Assembly: GCA_023419535.1 (NCBI GenBank)
Contig: JAEZXX010000064.1
Span: 1 to 64,000 of the forward strand
DNA from: Pseudomonadota bacterium
Lineage (GTDB): Bacteria; Pseudomonadota; Alphaproteobacteria; Rhizobiales; Rhizobiaceae
Reading direction: 5' to 3'
DNA: 64,000 nucleotides
Of the stretch, positions 16,655 through 26,400 are shown one piece after another. Under the pieces are notes generated by a model, which made no database searches, was not told the DNA's origin, and saw nothing but the letters and a program-made list of their open reading frames with translations. Position 1 is the stretch's first letter; each line of letters begins with the position of its first letter. Both the position numbers and the translations under genes were made by a program.

Positions 16655-16992
16655 ACTTCTCCTCGAGCCTGACCGCTCCAACCTTTCGCTCGCCAGAATG
16701 ACCGGAAGGTTCGGGGAGGAAGGCGGGGCGTGAGGGCCGGGATCAGACCAAAAGCTCAGTGCCGCTCGATTACGATCCACCGACGCTGCGCAGGCTCGTG
16801 CAGATGCGAGACGAGATCGTTGCCGCTGGTCGCTGATCACAAGATGCGGAAAGGGCTCGATTACCCCGTGGGTAACGCGAGACCCCTCCGTTGCGGGAAT
16901 GACGCATCGGTCGATGCGACGATTTTGCGGCTAATCCCGCTGTTAATCGCTTGTTGACGGAACTACGTTATCCCCGTAGTTGTTTGATCGCC
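16655..16992. other. Gene-free stretch upstream of the toxin-antitoxin pair
   Basis: No protein gene is supported; short open frames on either strand lack ribosome binding sites. The right end carries the probable toxin-antitoxin promoter/operator. Confidence 0.45.
16954..16982 (+). promoter_or_regulatory. Candidate toxin-antitoxin promoter and operator
   Basis: TTGACG (16954-16959) is followed after 17 bases by TAGTTG (16977-16982), a poor -10 match. Within it, AACTACG (16961-16967) and CGTAGTT (16975-16981) form a perfect inverted repeat with a 7-base spacer. It ends 11 bases before the toxin start, a position suited to autorepression by the antitoxin. Confidence 0.5.
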
Positions 16993-17376
16993 ATGCACTG
17001 CGTCGTCGAAACAGAGAGCTTCAAGCAAGCGGCAGCGGCCTCCGGGATGTCGGAGGACGAGGTCACGCGTTTGAAAAACCAGTTGAGCGCGCAGCCCGAC
17101 AGCGGTGACGTGATCCAAGGCACGGGCGGAGCCCGGAAACTTAGGGTCGGCAAGCCGGGGAAGGGCAAAAGCGGTGGCTATCGTGTCGTGACGTTCTACA
17201 GCGGCGAGGACATTCCCGTCTTCCTGATGGACGTCTACTCCAAGGGCGACAAGATCAACCTCTCACCACGCGACAGAGCGGATCTGAAGAAGGAGCTGGA
17301 AGCGTTCGTCGACGAGTACCGGGAGTCCGTTCGCGAACGCGTCTGTGATATGAAAGTGGCAAAGGTGGCATCATGA
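16993..17376 (+). CDS. RelE/HigB-type toxin
   Basis: A 127-residue protein of the RelE/HigB2 mRNA-interferase superfamily. The typical pattern is visible: QLSAQPDSGDVIQGTGGARKLRV, a basic glycine-rich turn (GKPGKGKSGGYRVVTFYS), then a core strand with FLMDVYSKGDKINLS and a long C-terminal helix. HigB2-like toxins cleave ribosome-bound mRNA. The toxin gene precedes the antitoxin, the HigBA order, with an ATGA overlap. The start at 16993 removes an unlikely 14-residue extension that would overlap the operator. Confidence 0.78.
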   Translation: MHCVVETESFKQAAAASGMSEDEVTRLKNQLSAQPDSGDVIQGTGGARKLRVGKPGKGKSGGYRVVTFYSGEDIPVFLMDVYSKGDKINLSPRDRADLKKELEAFVDEYRESVRERVCDMKVAKVAS

Positions 17377-17714
17377 GCAAGGCTGGTACAAGGTTGCTGA
17401 ACGCGGCCCGCGAAATGCGGGAAATTGCCCGCGGCGAGCGCAAGCCTGCACATATTCATGTTCCGCCCGAAATCGACGTCAGAAGCATCCGTCGTAACGT
17501 CGGGCTAACCCAGGATGGGTTCGCGTCCGAGTTCGGATTCTCCGTAGGCCAGATCCGGGATTGGGAACAGAACAGGACGCGCCCTGTGCGGAGCGAGCGT
17601 GCGTATCTGATCATCATCCAACGCGACCCGGAATTGGTTCGCCGTCTCCTGACTGAGATGCGCGCGGACGAGGCGGCTTGCGACGAACCCGCGCTCAAGG
17701 TCGCCACCGGCTGA
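17373..17714 (+). CDS. HigA-type antitoxin with XRE helix-turn-helix
   Basis: A 113-residue protein with a helix-turn-helix domain: VRSIRRNVGLTQDGFASEFG, then SVGQIRDWEQNRTRPVR, residues about 36-72. It would neutralise the upstream toxin and repress the pair through the inverted repeat before the toxin. Translation is coupled to the toxin by ATGA. Such pairs on prophages help keep the element or block other phages; which applies is not known. Confidence 0.78.
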   Translation: MSKAGTRLLNAAREMREIARGERKPAHIHVPPEIDVRSIRRNVGLTQDGFASEFGFSVGQIRDWEQNRTRPVRSERAYLIIIQRDPELVRRLLTEMRADEAACDEPALKVATG

Positions 17715-17741
17715 TGCAGATTACGACCTGACGAACCAAAG

Positions 17742-17770
17742 CCCCGCCCTCGTTGGCGGGGTTTCTTTTT
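17742..17770 (+). terminator. Rho-independent terminator after the toxin-antitoxin pair
   Basis: A perfect 7-bp stem CCCCGCC/GGCGGGG with a six-base loop is followed by a T-rich tail (TTTCTTTTT). It isolates the rightward cargo operon from the leftward lysis genes. Confidence 0.85.
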
Positions 17771-17813
17771 GCGCCATACGCAACGTTCTACGGCACAGCC
17801 ATACCAGCGCCGT

Positions 17814-18272
17814 TCACCGCGGCGCCTCTCCCCTCGCGAACCTCGTTCCCTCCCCCTGAGCGCGACGCTCGTCTAAGCGCTCCAGGATCTCGCGCATGAC
17901 GCGGATATCGGACGCTTGGGCGTTCACGCTGGCCTGAAGCGCGGTGATCGCCTCGCCAGTGCGCCTGGCGTTTTCTTCAGCCGCGCCGAGGCGAAATTTC
18001 AGCTCGTCCGAAGTCCGCCGCACATCGTCGATCTGGCCTCGAACCTCGGTCAAAGACGTCGTCATCGCCGCCTCAGATGCCGCGAGATCGGCCGCACGCT
18101 CGCGATGATGCTCCAGATGTTCGATCCGCCAGTTGTTCAGCGTGCGCAGCTCGTAGCCGAGCGAGAAGTAGGCCCCGGCTGACGAGACGACGACGCCCGT
18201 GACGGCGATCGTCAGCATGACGTAGGGCGGGATGCGATCCCACATGGCGGCGAGCGCGTTCCTCTCGGGCAT
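17814..18272 (-). CDS. Lysis-region membrane protein with coiled coil
   Basis: A 152-residue protein with one N-terminal membrane segment (YVMLTIAVTGVVVSSAGAYFSLG, residues about 15-37) and a long helical, heptad-rich remainder. Last gene of the late operon, two bases after the endolysin stop. A single N-terminal anchor and a coiled-coil periplasmic part is the layout of an i-spanin, but no spanin family match is claimed; a holin role is also possible. Start at MPERNALAAMW is preferred over an upstream one overlapping the endolysin. Confidence 0.6.
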   Translation of the reverse strand: MPERNALAAMWDRIPPYVMLTIAVTGVVVSSAGAYFSLGYELRTLNNWRIEHLEHHRERAADLAASEAAMTTSLTEVRGQIDDVRRTSDELKFRLGAAEENARRTGEAITALQASVNAQASDIRVMREILERLDERRAQGEGTRFARGEAPR

Positions 18273-18274
18273 CG

Positions 18275-19330
18275 TCAGGCTCCGGCGGTTGCGTTGCGGG
18301 GCGCGATCCACGACCCCGCATAGGCCGCGGCCGCAAGCGCGAGCCCCGTGATCTGAACCACCGTCTCGGGATCGCTCGCCACGTCGGCGGGGATCCAGCC
18401 GAAGCGGACCATCAGCGCCAGTGCCGGCGTCACGATCAGGACGCCGAGGCCCGCGCCGTTCGCCTTCGCACGCGGCCCTCCTACCGGCACGGGCGGCGGT
18501 TCGAGAGCAGGCCCGCCATTGTGCCCGATCGGTGCAGCAAGCTCGCCACGGGGCTCTGGCGTCGGAATGGGGAGCACCGGTGCCGGCTTCGGCTTGATCG
18601 CTTCTGCCAGGGCCGCGAGCGTGAGCGGTCCGGCGTAGCCATCGTCCTTCAAACCGGCCGATCGCTGGAACGCCATGACGGCCGCTTCGGTGCCGGGGCC
18701 GAAGACATCATCAAGCGTCCCGTCCGTGTAGAAGCCGGCGGCCTGAAGATCGGACTGGAGGCGGCGCACCGCCTCGCCGCGCTCGCCGCGCACGAGCATG
18801 CCGTCCGCCATGGGATCGGCGCTGGCGGGGCGCGGGCGTCCGATCGTGTAATCGCCGATCGAGATCAGCTCGGCCTCGTCGAGGCGGCGCGAGACGAGCC
18901 CGGCCAGGCGCCTCCCCTTCGCCGTGACCCGCGTCGTCTTCAGGAGATCGGCCGCAGCGCGCCAGTCGCCGCGCTTGGCCGCCTGCGCCCATCGATCGTC
19001 CAGGGTGGCGGCGCCCGCGTTGAAGACGACCGACGAGGCGCCATCGAACTCGTGCTGGCGCAGGGCTGAGCCGAACGCGCGTGCGACGGCCGCCCCGTAC
19101 TCCTCCCGCATCAGGTAGACGAGCGCGTCCTCCGCCTCGGCCCGCGTCATCGTCGCGCCGGGGCCGAATGTCTTGCCCGGCCGGTTCCTGGACCACCAGT
19201 CGCGGAACGCGTCCGAGCGCCAGGTAAAGCCGATCCCGATCGTGCCGATGCCGACCGGGTCGAGGTAGTAGCGGGGCACGAAGCCTTCGTGATGGCGCAC
19301 GAAGGCAGCCCCTGCGGCGCTGAGGTTCAT
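18275..19330 (-). CDS. Endolysin: GH24 lysozyme, peptidoglycan-binding domain and C-terminal membrane segments
   Basis: A 351-residue modular lysin. Residues 1-165 form a T4-type GH24 lysozyme with the exact E-8-D-5-T spacing (Glu15, Asp24, Thr30) and GIGFTWRSD. Residues about 190-240 are a PG_binding_1 domain (RLQSDLQAAGFYTDGTLDDV, FGPGTEAAVMAFQ). A proline-rich linker carries the IGHNGGP motif seen in alphaproteobacterial phage lysins. Two hydrophobic segments end the protein (GVLIVTPALALMVRFGWIP and VVQITGLALAAAAYAGSWI). The last part resembles a small holin or membrane anchor fused to the enzyme. It cleaves glycan strands at host lysis. Confidence 0.88.
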   Translation of the reverse strand: MNLSAAGAAFVRHHEGFVPRYYLDPVGIGTIGIGFTWRSDAFRDWWSRNRPGKTFGPGATMTRAEAEDALVYLMREEYGAAVARAFGSALRQHEFDGASSVVFNAGAATLDDRWAQAAKRGDWRAAADLLKTTRVTAKGRRLAGLVSRRLDEAELISIGDYTIGRPRPASADPMADGMLVRGERGEAVRRLQSDLQAAGFYTDGTLDDVFGPGTEAAVMAFQRSAGLKDDGYAGPLTLAALAEAIKPKPAPVLPIPTPEPRGELAAPIGHNGGPALEPPPVPVGGPRAKANGAGLGVLIVTPALALMVRFGWIPADVASDPETVVQITGLALAAAAYAGSWIAPRNATAGA

Positions 19331-19397
19331 CGGTTCTCTCCAAACATGAAAAAGGCGCCTCGCGGGCGCCGTGGTCGGTCGGTCGTGGGCGGGCAGA

Positions 19398-19928
19398 TCA
19401 GGGCCGCGTCAGCAGCTCGTCGCGGCGCGCGGCGGTCACCGTCAGGTCGAGGTGCTTCACCAGCAGAGCCCAGAGGTCGGTGCCCTCGGTGAAGGACGTT
19501 GCTGCGGCCCAACCGCGATAGACGCGGGCCGTCTCGCCGGCGCGGACGCTCGCATCGAGGTCGTCGTATTCGTCGTCCGTCATCCGCTCGAAGAAGAGGA
19601 GGTCGGCCGAGAGGACGATGAGAGGAGCCGGCGGCGGCGGCGGATCGTAGGCGACCACCTCTCCGTTCACCCAGCGACGACGGAAGGGGTTCTCGATAAG
19701 CTCTGCGTACTGCGCCTCGCTGATCTCGATCGCTTCCGTCGGGATCGTCGTGTCCGGGTTCGGCTCTTCGCCGATGATCGGTCTGGCCGGATTCGGATCA
19801 TCGAGCATCGGTTCCGGCGGCTCGCCATAGACCGGTCGCATGCGCGGCCCGTGCCAGTCGTCGGGATAGTACCCGATCGGGAAGCCTTCGGCGTCGAAGG
19901 TCGCGTAGATTCGTCTTGTCATGCTCAT
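19398..19928 (-). CDS. Probable tail-fibre assembly protein
   Basis: A 176-residue protein directly downstream of the fibre gene, overlapping it by four bases (ATGA). Its N-terminus (RIYATFDAEGFPIGYYPDDW) is like the start of fibre-assembly chaperones, which often open with a short beta segment matched to the fibre end; the C-terminal half is helical. No firm family match, so the call rests on position and the N-terminal pattern. Confidence 0.5.
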   Translation of the reverse strand: MSMTRRIYATFDAEGFPIGYYPDDWHGPRMRPVYGEPPEPMLDDPNPARPIIGEEPNPDTTIPTEAIEISEAQYAELIENPFRRRWVNGEVVAYDPPPPPAPLIVLSADLLFFERMTDDEYDDLDASVRAGETARVYRGWAAATSFTEGTDLWALLVKHLDLTVTAARRDELLTRP

Positions 19929-20965
19929 CGTCCGATCGCGATCCATCTGATTTCGAACCCGTCAGCGGTCGACTCGACCACCCCACCGTTCACCGCACGG
20001 CGCTTGCGGAACGCCATCGACGCCGCGCTAAACGTGTCGCAAGAGACGCTGTAAAGGTAGTTGGTAGGGTAGCCCGCCCCCCTTGATACGGACGCGATCC
20101 CGCACAGGCATTCGATGGGGAAAGCGATCGGGAAAGCTTGCGAGTATTCCGCCGCAGTCCCGTTCGCCGACAGACCCCACTGGAGGATAAATCCGCCCGG
20201 GAGCCGAAGAATGCCGTTACTTTGGAGGGTGGAAGAAAAGCCGAGGTCCGCCGCAAGCTGTTCCAAGGTCGCATCGACCGGAGCACCCGCTGTTGCCCCG
20301 GCACGTCGCATCTTGACCGTTCCCCCCGCCATGTTCGTGAAGGCTGAGTTCGGAATCAACGCAGCAGCCGTGTAGACGAGAGCCCAAGGCTGCCATACGC
20401 CTCCGATCCGCGAGCGCTGGTACATTTCGCCTGAAGAAAGACTCGTCGCAGACTGAACCACGTGGCCGGGATCGCCTCGCTGGACGATAACAAAGAACCA
20501 CCCTCCGGAGCCGTCCGGCGTGTTGGCAAGGCCCGCTTGAAGGTAGACACCCCCATCAACTACAGCATCCCAATCATCCTGCGTCGGTGCAGCGTTACCA
20601 CCCCATACGATGCCTGCGTTGGACTTCAGGAGCCCAGTCGTTGAAACGGGTCCGCTAAAGTTCGCTCCGACAAGCTTGGCGAACTGCGCCGGGTCGAACG
20701 TCGCGGCCGCTGCAGCGCTGTTCGCTGCCGCCTGGCGGTCCTGGCCGGTCTGGACGCGATCCGCCGCCGTCTGCTGCGCGAACGCCGCGATCTCCGTTGC
20801 CACCTCGCCGACGTAGTTCACGACGACAGCCGTGTAGTTCAGCGCCGGGGGGAAGTTCACACGATGGCCGCCGATCGCCATGCCGTAAGGATTCGTCTGC
20901 GCGTCATAGCGCTCGCCGTTGTAATCGCCGAGGCGGGCAACCGCGGCCGTGGGAAAGTCCGCCAT
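19925..20965 (-). CDS. Tail fibre / receptor-binding protein
   Basis: A 346-residue protein. After an N-terminal tail-attachment region and an alanine-rich helix (QDRQAAANSAAAAATFDPAQ), residues about 130-210 resemble a pyocin-knob carbohydrate-binding module (GGVYLQAGLANTPDGSGGWF, VIVQRGD, SSGEMYQRSR). The C-terminus (GILRLPGGFILQWGLSANGT and following) resembles the gp53-like fibre tip that ends in a conserved FRWIAIGR-type strand (here EIRWIAIGR). This suggests binding to a surface sugar of the host. It starts one base before the upstream stop (TGATG). Confidence 0.72.
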   Translation of the reverse strand: MADFPTAAVARLGDYNGERYDAQTNPYGMAIGGHRVNFPPALNYTAVVVNYVGEVATEIAAFAQQTAADRVQTGQDRQAAANSAAAAATFDPAQFAKLVGANFSGPVSTTGLLKSNAGIVWGGNAAPTQDDWDAVVDGGVYLQAGLANTPDGSGGWFFVIVQRGDPGHVVQSATSLSSGEMYQRSRIGGVWQPWALVYTAAALIPNSAFTNMAGGTVKMRRAGATAGAPVDATLEQLAADLGFSSTLQSNGILRLPGGFILQWGLSANGTAAEYSQAFPIAFPIECLCGIASVSRGAGYPTNYLYSVSCDTFSAASMAFRKRRAVNGGVVESTADGFEIRWIAIGR

Positions 20966-21849
20966 CAGCGAAGCTCCTTGAGTTCGAAGGCCATTGAGTT
21001 TGCTGAGCCGCCGTTCATCCACGTCATCTGCTCCAGCGGCGACGGCTGACGAAGGCGGCCCATGAAGTTGCGGCGGATGCCGTTGGTCATGTCGGTGGGG
21101 TCCGGGATGACCATGATCTCGGAGTGGACGCCGCCCCGCCGGACGATCTCGAGGAACGTCCCGTAGGCTTCGTCGTCGGCCATGTGCTGCAGGACGCAGC
21201 GGAAAACGCGGACGCCTTCGCGCACGTCGAAGAACTCTGCGCCGCTGAGCGACGTCTCGACGACGGTCCCGAACTCGTAGCCGAGGCTGGCGCCCCAGGC
21301 GTAGTTGATGGTCGCCTGCGCCGCGGAGCCGATGAAGACGCGGCCCGCCTCGACGTAGCCGTCCGTGTTGTCCGGATCTTTGATCGTGACGCGCCAGTAG
21401 CGCGCGACCTCCTCACCCGGCAGGACATGCTGAGAGACGGCGGTGAACCCTTCGATCTGCTCGCTCGTGTAGGTGCCGAGCCAGTAGTTGTCGGACTCCC
21501 ATTCGAGCTGCGCGATGCTCCAGGCCGCGTTCGCTGCCGAGCCCCACGCATCGAACGTCTGGTCGAAGACTGTCGTCGCAAAGTCCGGCGCGTCGGCCGC
21601 CTCCAGCCGAACGCGGGCGGTGACGCTGAGATTGTGCGCCACGAGCGCGAACAGGCGGATCGGCTGCGGCTGGCCCATGTCGAGCGTGAAGGTCGTCTGC
21701 GACAGCGCCAGTCCGGTCGAACGAGCGACGCGGCTGAACAGGCGGTTCTTCAGGTTCGCGAGCGGCAGCGTAGCCACCCATGAGCCGCCCGTGATGGAGC
21801 ACTGGTCGATCCGGTTCGGAAAGCCCAGCATGATGTTGTGGGGTCGCAT
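20965..21849 (-). CDS. Tail-tip structural protein, unknown family
   Basis: A 294-residue protein between the hub and fibre genes. It looks like a beta-sandwich, with aromatic-rich segments (WESDNYWLGTYTSEQIEGF, EEVARYWRVTIKDPDNTDGY) reminiscent of discoidin/F5-F8-type carbohydrate-binding folds. The C-terminal half has a tail-protein-like character. Position supports a tail-tip or distal adaptor role. I do not recognise a named family. Confidence 0.55.
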   Translation of the reverse strand: MRPHNIMLGFPNRIDQCSITGGSWVATLPLANLKNRLFSRVARSTGLALSQTTFTLDMGQPQPIRLFALVAHNLSVTARVRLEAADAPDFATTVFDQTFDAWGSAANAAWSIAQLEWESDNYWLGTYTSEQIEGFTAVSQHVLPGEEVARYWRVTIKDPDNTDGYVEAGRVFIGSAAQATINYAWGASLGYEFGTVVETSLSGAEFFDVREGVRVFRCVLQHMADDEAYGTFLEIVRRGGVHSEIMVIPDPTDMTNGIRRNFMGRLRQPSPLEQMTWMNGGSANSMAFELKELR

Positions 21850-21852
21850 GAG

Positions 21853-23406
21853 CTATCCGTAGAGGTCGAGGACGATCTTGCCGGTCGCGAGCGTGACCTC
21901 TTCGCCGATGACGACGAAGGTCTTGCCGGCGTCGAGGCCGAAGCGGTCGATCGCGAGCATCACCGTGTCGCCAAGGGTGACGCCGGATGCTTCCTCGGCC
22001 TTCAGCGGGACGCGGTAGCGGTCGCGGCGCTGGCCGTAGATCGCGAGCCGGCGGCTCGCTTCGGCCTGGGCGTCGGCGAGGAAGGCGAAGGACGTGTCGA
22101 AGGTCAGATCCTTGGCAAGGAGATGGACGGTCCGCACCGCAGCGTTCTCTGCCACAGCGTTTCGGTATTCCTCCACGGCGAAGGCGCGCACCGCAGGCGT
22201 CGAGTTCGTTGCGTCGAGCGTCGCCTTCGTCTGGACCGTCCAGTTACGGGCGTAGCGGACCGTGACCTTGGCCGCGGGAACGCCTTTTCCGTCGTCGCCG
22301 GTCGCGAGGCGCGCGAGCCCGTCTCCGCCGTCAAGGATCACGACCTCGTCGAGGATCGGCGTCGCAGAGTCGAATGCTGGCGCCTCCAGCCGACGCACCC
22401 GGAACCGGCCTAGCGCGTCCGGCGAGATCCACGCGCCGACGCTGCCGAGCAGCGCTGAGAGCACGGACGCGATGTCCGCCGTCTCGGTCCCGGTCCACCA
22501 CCCGACCTCGGCCGGGTTGGCCGCGTGCAAGGCATCGAAGTCGCTGGCGAGGAAGTCGGTCCCAGCGACGAACCCGGCGAACTCCAGAACGCGGCGCGCC
22601 GTCATGGCGGCCGAGCGTTGGCTGTTCGCACCCTCACGCACGTCCACCGTGAGATCGCCCGCAGGTTCGCGCTGCGTGCGGATGAGACCAGCGGCAAGAC
22701 AGGTCGCGTACCGCCCGGTCGGGATCGTCGCAGCGCGCAATGCCGTCAGGGTCGGGTAGTCGACGTCAGCGGTCAGCAAGACGCCGTTGTCGCGGACCGC
22801 ATCGACCGCGCTCAATGGCCGGCTGGACACCTGCCAGATCAGCGAGAAGCGGTTCGCGAGGACCGGTGAGACGTTGAAGACGCGGCCCCAAGCGGTCGGC
22901 TTCGGCTTGTCCTTCAGGTCGTCTTCGCCCTCGGCCTCGTTCAGCCCGCCGGAGATCGTCGTGCCCGCGTAGTCGGTCGGCTGCAGCGGCTCGGAGAACT
23001 CGGCGGACCGGTCACGCAGGCGGATCGACACCTTGCGCCATTCGAGCTCGATCTGATCCATCGTGCCCGTCAGCACGACTTGGCGCGCGGACCACGGCGA
23101 ACGGGGATCGGGAAGCGACAGGATCGTCAGCCGGCGCCCGTCCACCGCATAGTTCGCCATCCGGTCAAGGCCACCGTCCGCGTTCACGAGCTCAATCAGT
23201 CCGTAGCCGATGGACGACGGCCCGGACGTCCGCCCCTGCTCAAAGACCGACCGCTGGTAGTTGCCGGGATCGGCAACGCGGCTCTCGAAGTGGACGTTCG
23301 GCGGATCGTCCGATGGCCGGGTCGTGTAGCCGTGCGTCGCGAAGCGCTCGACGACGGCAGCCGAAACCACCGTGTCGAACGCTTCGATCTCGATCAGGTA
23401 GATCAT
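21853..23406 (-). CDS. Probable tail hub protein
   Basis: A 517-residue protein immediately after the tape measure, overlapping it by four bases, the usual place for distal tail and hub proteins in siphoviruses. It begins with a beta-rich segment (MIYLIEIEAFDTVVSAAVVE) and carries repeated short beta stretches with a central metal-free hydrolase-like region not assignable to a family. The C-terminal part (GVTLGDTVMLAIDRFGLD, then GKTFVVIGEEVTL) resembles the OB-like C-terminal domain of hub proteins, which ends with descriptions of line-up residues for the fibre. Function by position mainly. Confidence 0.6.
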   Translation of the reverse strand: MIYLIEIEAFDTVVSAAVVERFATHGYTTRPSDDPPNVHFESRVADPGNYQRSVFEQGRTSGPSSIGYGLIELVNADGGLDRMANYAVDGRRLTILSLPDPRSPWSARQVVLTGTMDQIELEWRKVSIRLRDRSAEFSEPLQPTDYAGTTISGGLNEAEGEDDLKDKPKPTAWGRVFNVSPVLANRFSLIWQVSSRPLSAVDAVRDNGVLLTADVDYPTLTALRAATIPTGRYATCLAAGLIRTQREPAGDLTVDVREGANSQRSAAMTARRVLEFAGFVAGTDFLASDFDALHAANPAEVGWWTGTETADIASVLSALLGSVGAWISPDALGRFRVRRLEAPAFDSATPILDEVVILDGGDGLARLATGDDGKGVPAAKVTVRYARNWTVQTKATLDATNSTPAVRAFAVEEYRNAVAENAAVRTVHLLAKDLTFDTSFAFLADAQAEASRRLAIYGQRRDRYRVPLKAEEASGVTLGDTVMLAIDRFGLDAGKTFVVIGEEVTLATGKIVLDLYG

Positions 23407-26400
23407 GCAGCCGCCCTCTGGCGCTTGGCTTCCATGGCCCGCTCCTGCGCGACGCGTGTGCCGCGCTCGACGGCACCCACGGTCTCGACGGCGCCGAGGC
23501 CCACGGCCTGGCGGACGCCGCTGACCTCCGCGCGAAGAGCGCGAACCTCAGCAACAAGCTCGCGGTTGTCGTGGCTGCGCATCGTCGGAGCCGCCGACAT
23601 GGAGACCTGCGGCAAACGCAAATCGGGGAGCCGACCGGCATTCGCCGCCTCCATGATCGCCGGGACACCAGGCAGGCGCATCGCGTGGGCGTTGAGGATG
23701 CCCTCCCCACCGGCAAGCCAAACCGCCCCGCCGTCGCGGTGACGGGCGAAGACGCTGTCGACGTCCCACGTGCCGTTCGCGACCACGCCACCGGCTTGAT
23801 AGCCGAGCCCGCCATAGCCCCGCCCGATCTCGCCGCCGAGCCGCTTGGCGTCCCAATTGAAGACAGGGCCGCCCTTCGAAGGCCCGGCCTGGTTCGTATT
23901 GGCAAGGATCAGCGCCGACGCCTGATCCATGCCGGTCGGGACGAAGAGCCGGTCCGAGCCGATGAATGAGATCAACCCGCGATCGGTCAGCGTCGTCCAG
24001 CTGCCGACGTAGTTCGAGTACGAGCTGCCGTTCCACATGGTCTGGTTGACGAGAGCAGGCCCCGCCGGAGCGGGTGCCGGAGCAGGAGCAGGGTTGCCGG
24101 TCACCGGACCGGGCGCCTGGTAGCTCGGGATCGCCGCCTGCGGGTTCAGCGCTTGGACATAGGCCTGCAACGCCTGTCCTTGCGCCAGATCGCGAGCCGC
24201 CTGCGCTGCGTCCATCGCCGCCAGCGCCTGCGGGATCGTCAGCACGCTTTCGTTCAGCGACAGGAGCGCGCCGTATTGCGACTTGGCGAGATCGAGCTCG
24301 GCCACGGCCTTCGCCTCGGTCGATTTCAGCGTGCCGTCGACCTCGCGGAAGATCGCGTAGTAGGCCTCGCTCGACGTGTAGAAGGCCTTCGCCTCGTCGA
24401 GGTAGGACCGCGACAGGTTGATGAGTTCGCCTTGCGCCTCCGCGTCCCCCGCGGCCGCCTTCTCGGCGACGGCGCGGAACTGCTTCTGAGCTTCAAGCAG
24501 GCGCTCTTCCGGCCCAAGGGTCGAGAGGTTGCGGTCGAGCTTGATGTCGTCGCGGAACGCAGCGAGCTGATCGGCGAACTGTCGAACACGCTGGTAGGCG
24601 GTCCGCAGGCCATTCTCCGCGTCGGCGAGCGAGCGCTCGATCTTGGCGGAGGCATCGCCGAGGACATTCGCGAGGTCTGGGAACGCCTTCACCAGCGGCG
24701 CGATCTCCTTGTCGAGGAGTCCGGCCTGATCGAGGATGTTGCGCGCCTGGACGCCGAACCAGCGATCGATCAGCGTCGGATCGGCGCCGAGCGACGTCGC
24801 GTCCGCCCGCATCGTCTCGCGACGCTCCATCAGCGAGCGCAACTGCGGCAGGTAGCCGAGCCCCATGCCCTCCGCCGTCTCGTCCGCGATCCCGCGAACG
24901 AACTCGTCGCGCATCTTCTGGATGCCTCGGCCAAGGTGATCAGAGACCGCCCTGCCCGCGTCCTCGGCCGACATGCCAAGCTTCTGGAGTTCGGTCGACA
25001 GCTGCGACGCGGTGCCGGTCAGCGCATCGAGGCGCGTCCAGATCTCGGTGACCTCTTCGGCGCCCGAGAGCATCCGGAGAAGCTGCTCGCGGCCCGCCGA
25101 CGTCGCCGCTTGCACCTCACCCGAACCGGCACCTGTCGCTGCCGTCAGGTCGGCGATGTAGTTCCGAATCGTGAGGCTCTGCTCGCGAACAGCCGACACC
25201 GACTTGGCGAACTCCGGCTCGAGACCACGACCGGCCGCGAGCGACTGGATGACGCTCGATGCGGTCAGCCGAAGCTGATCGTACTGGCGCTCCATGTAGT
25301 CGTTCAGCGAGTCCGCCATCGAGTTCAGGCGGTCGATCTCGGTCTGATTCTTCGCCGTCTTCGCGAGCGTCTGGTACTGCTTGATCTGGCTCTCGATCCG
25401 AGCCTTCTCTTTCACGAGCGTACCGGACGCGCGGTCGAGGAGCGTGTCCTGCAGTTCGAGAATGGCCGGCAGCTGCTGCTCCAGCTGTTGCTGCGCCTGG
25501 AGGCGCTGCTGACGCTCCTGCTCCTCGCGCTGGCGTCGTTCGGCGCGCCGCTGACGGGAGCGGCCGAACAGACCGCCGACGATACCGGCGAGACCGCCTG
25601 CGATGATGCCGACCGGCCCAAGCCCCATCCCGATCGCACCGAGCGCACCGGAGAAGCCGCCCGAGACCGGCGAGCCCGACGACATGCCGGCGCCAAAGGC
25701 CGAGAAGGCGTTCATCCCGCCCATGCCGAGGGGAGACTGCATGAACTGTTGAGCCCGGCCGAGAAGGCCGAGCTGAGCGCTGCCCTGACCCGCGACCGGC
25801 CCAAAGCCGCCCCAGCCGCCAGCCATCGCCTGCGACGCTGCGCCAGACATGGACGGCCCGGACGCGACAATGCCAGCCTGACCGGTCGCCATGGCGCGCT
25901 GCGCGTCGATGACGCCCCCGGCAACAGCGGTGCGGAAGGATCGGACCTCGCTCGCGGCGAAGGTGCGCGTGTTCGCCGCGTTAGACTGGTTGCCGCCGAA
26001 GACGCGGACGTTGCCGCGATCATCGAAGCCGTCGAAGAACCCGACATGGCCCGAAGCGCCCCGAGCCTGCGGACGCAACACGACGATATCGCCTGGCTTG
26101 GGCGCGTTCGTGCCCTGCCCCCAGCCCATGAAGGACGAAGCGAGGTTCGACCCGGTTCCGCGCTGGCCGCTCTCGACGAGGGCCGCGTTCGCAAAGGCCG
26201 CGCACCAGGCGGTGTCGCGAGCCGACAGGTTCCGCCACGTGCCCGACGCCTGCATGAACGAGTCCAACACGCGGCTGTCGGCGCGCTCGTTCAAGCCGTC
26301 GAACTGCTTGGCGACGTCCATCGCCGACCGCGAGGACTGGCGCAGGTTGTCGTTCAGCGCCGTGACGGCACCTACGCTGATGCCGGCAGGCGAGTTCTGG

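Noticed and set aside
16637..16957. Short open frames upstream of the toxin-antitoxin pair
   Set aside because: No ribosome binding sites, no recognisable sequence, and they overlap the probable promoter/operator.
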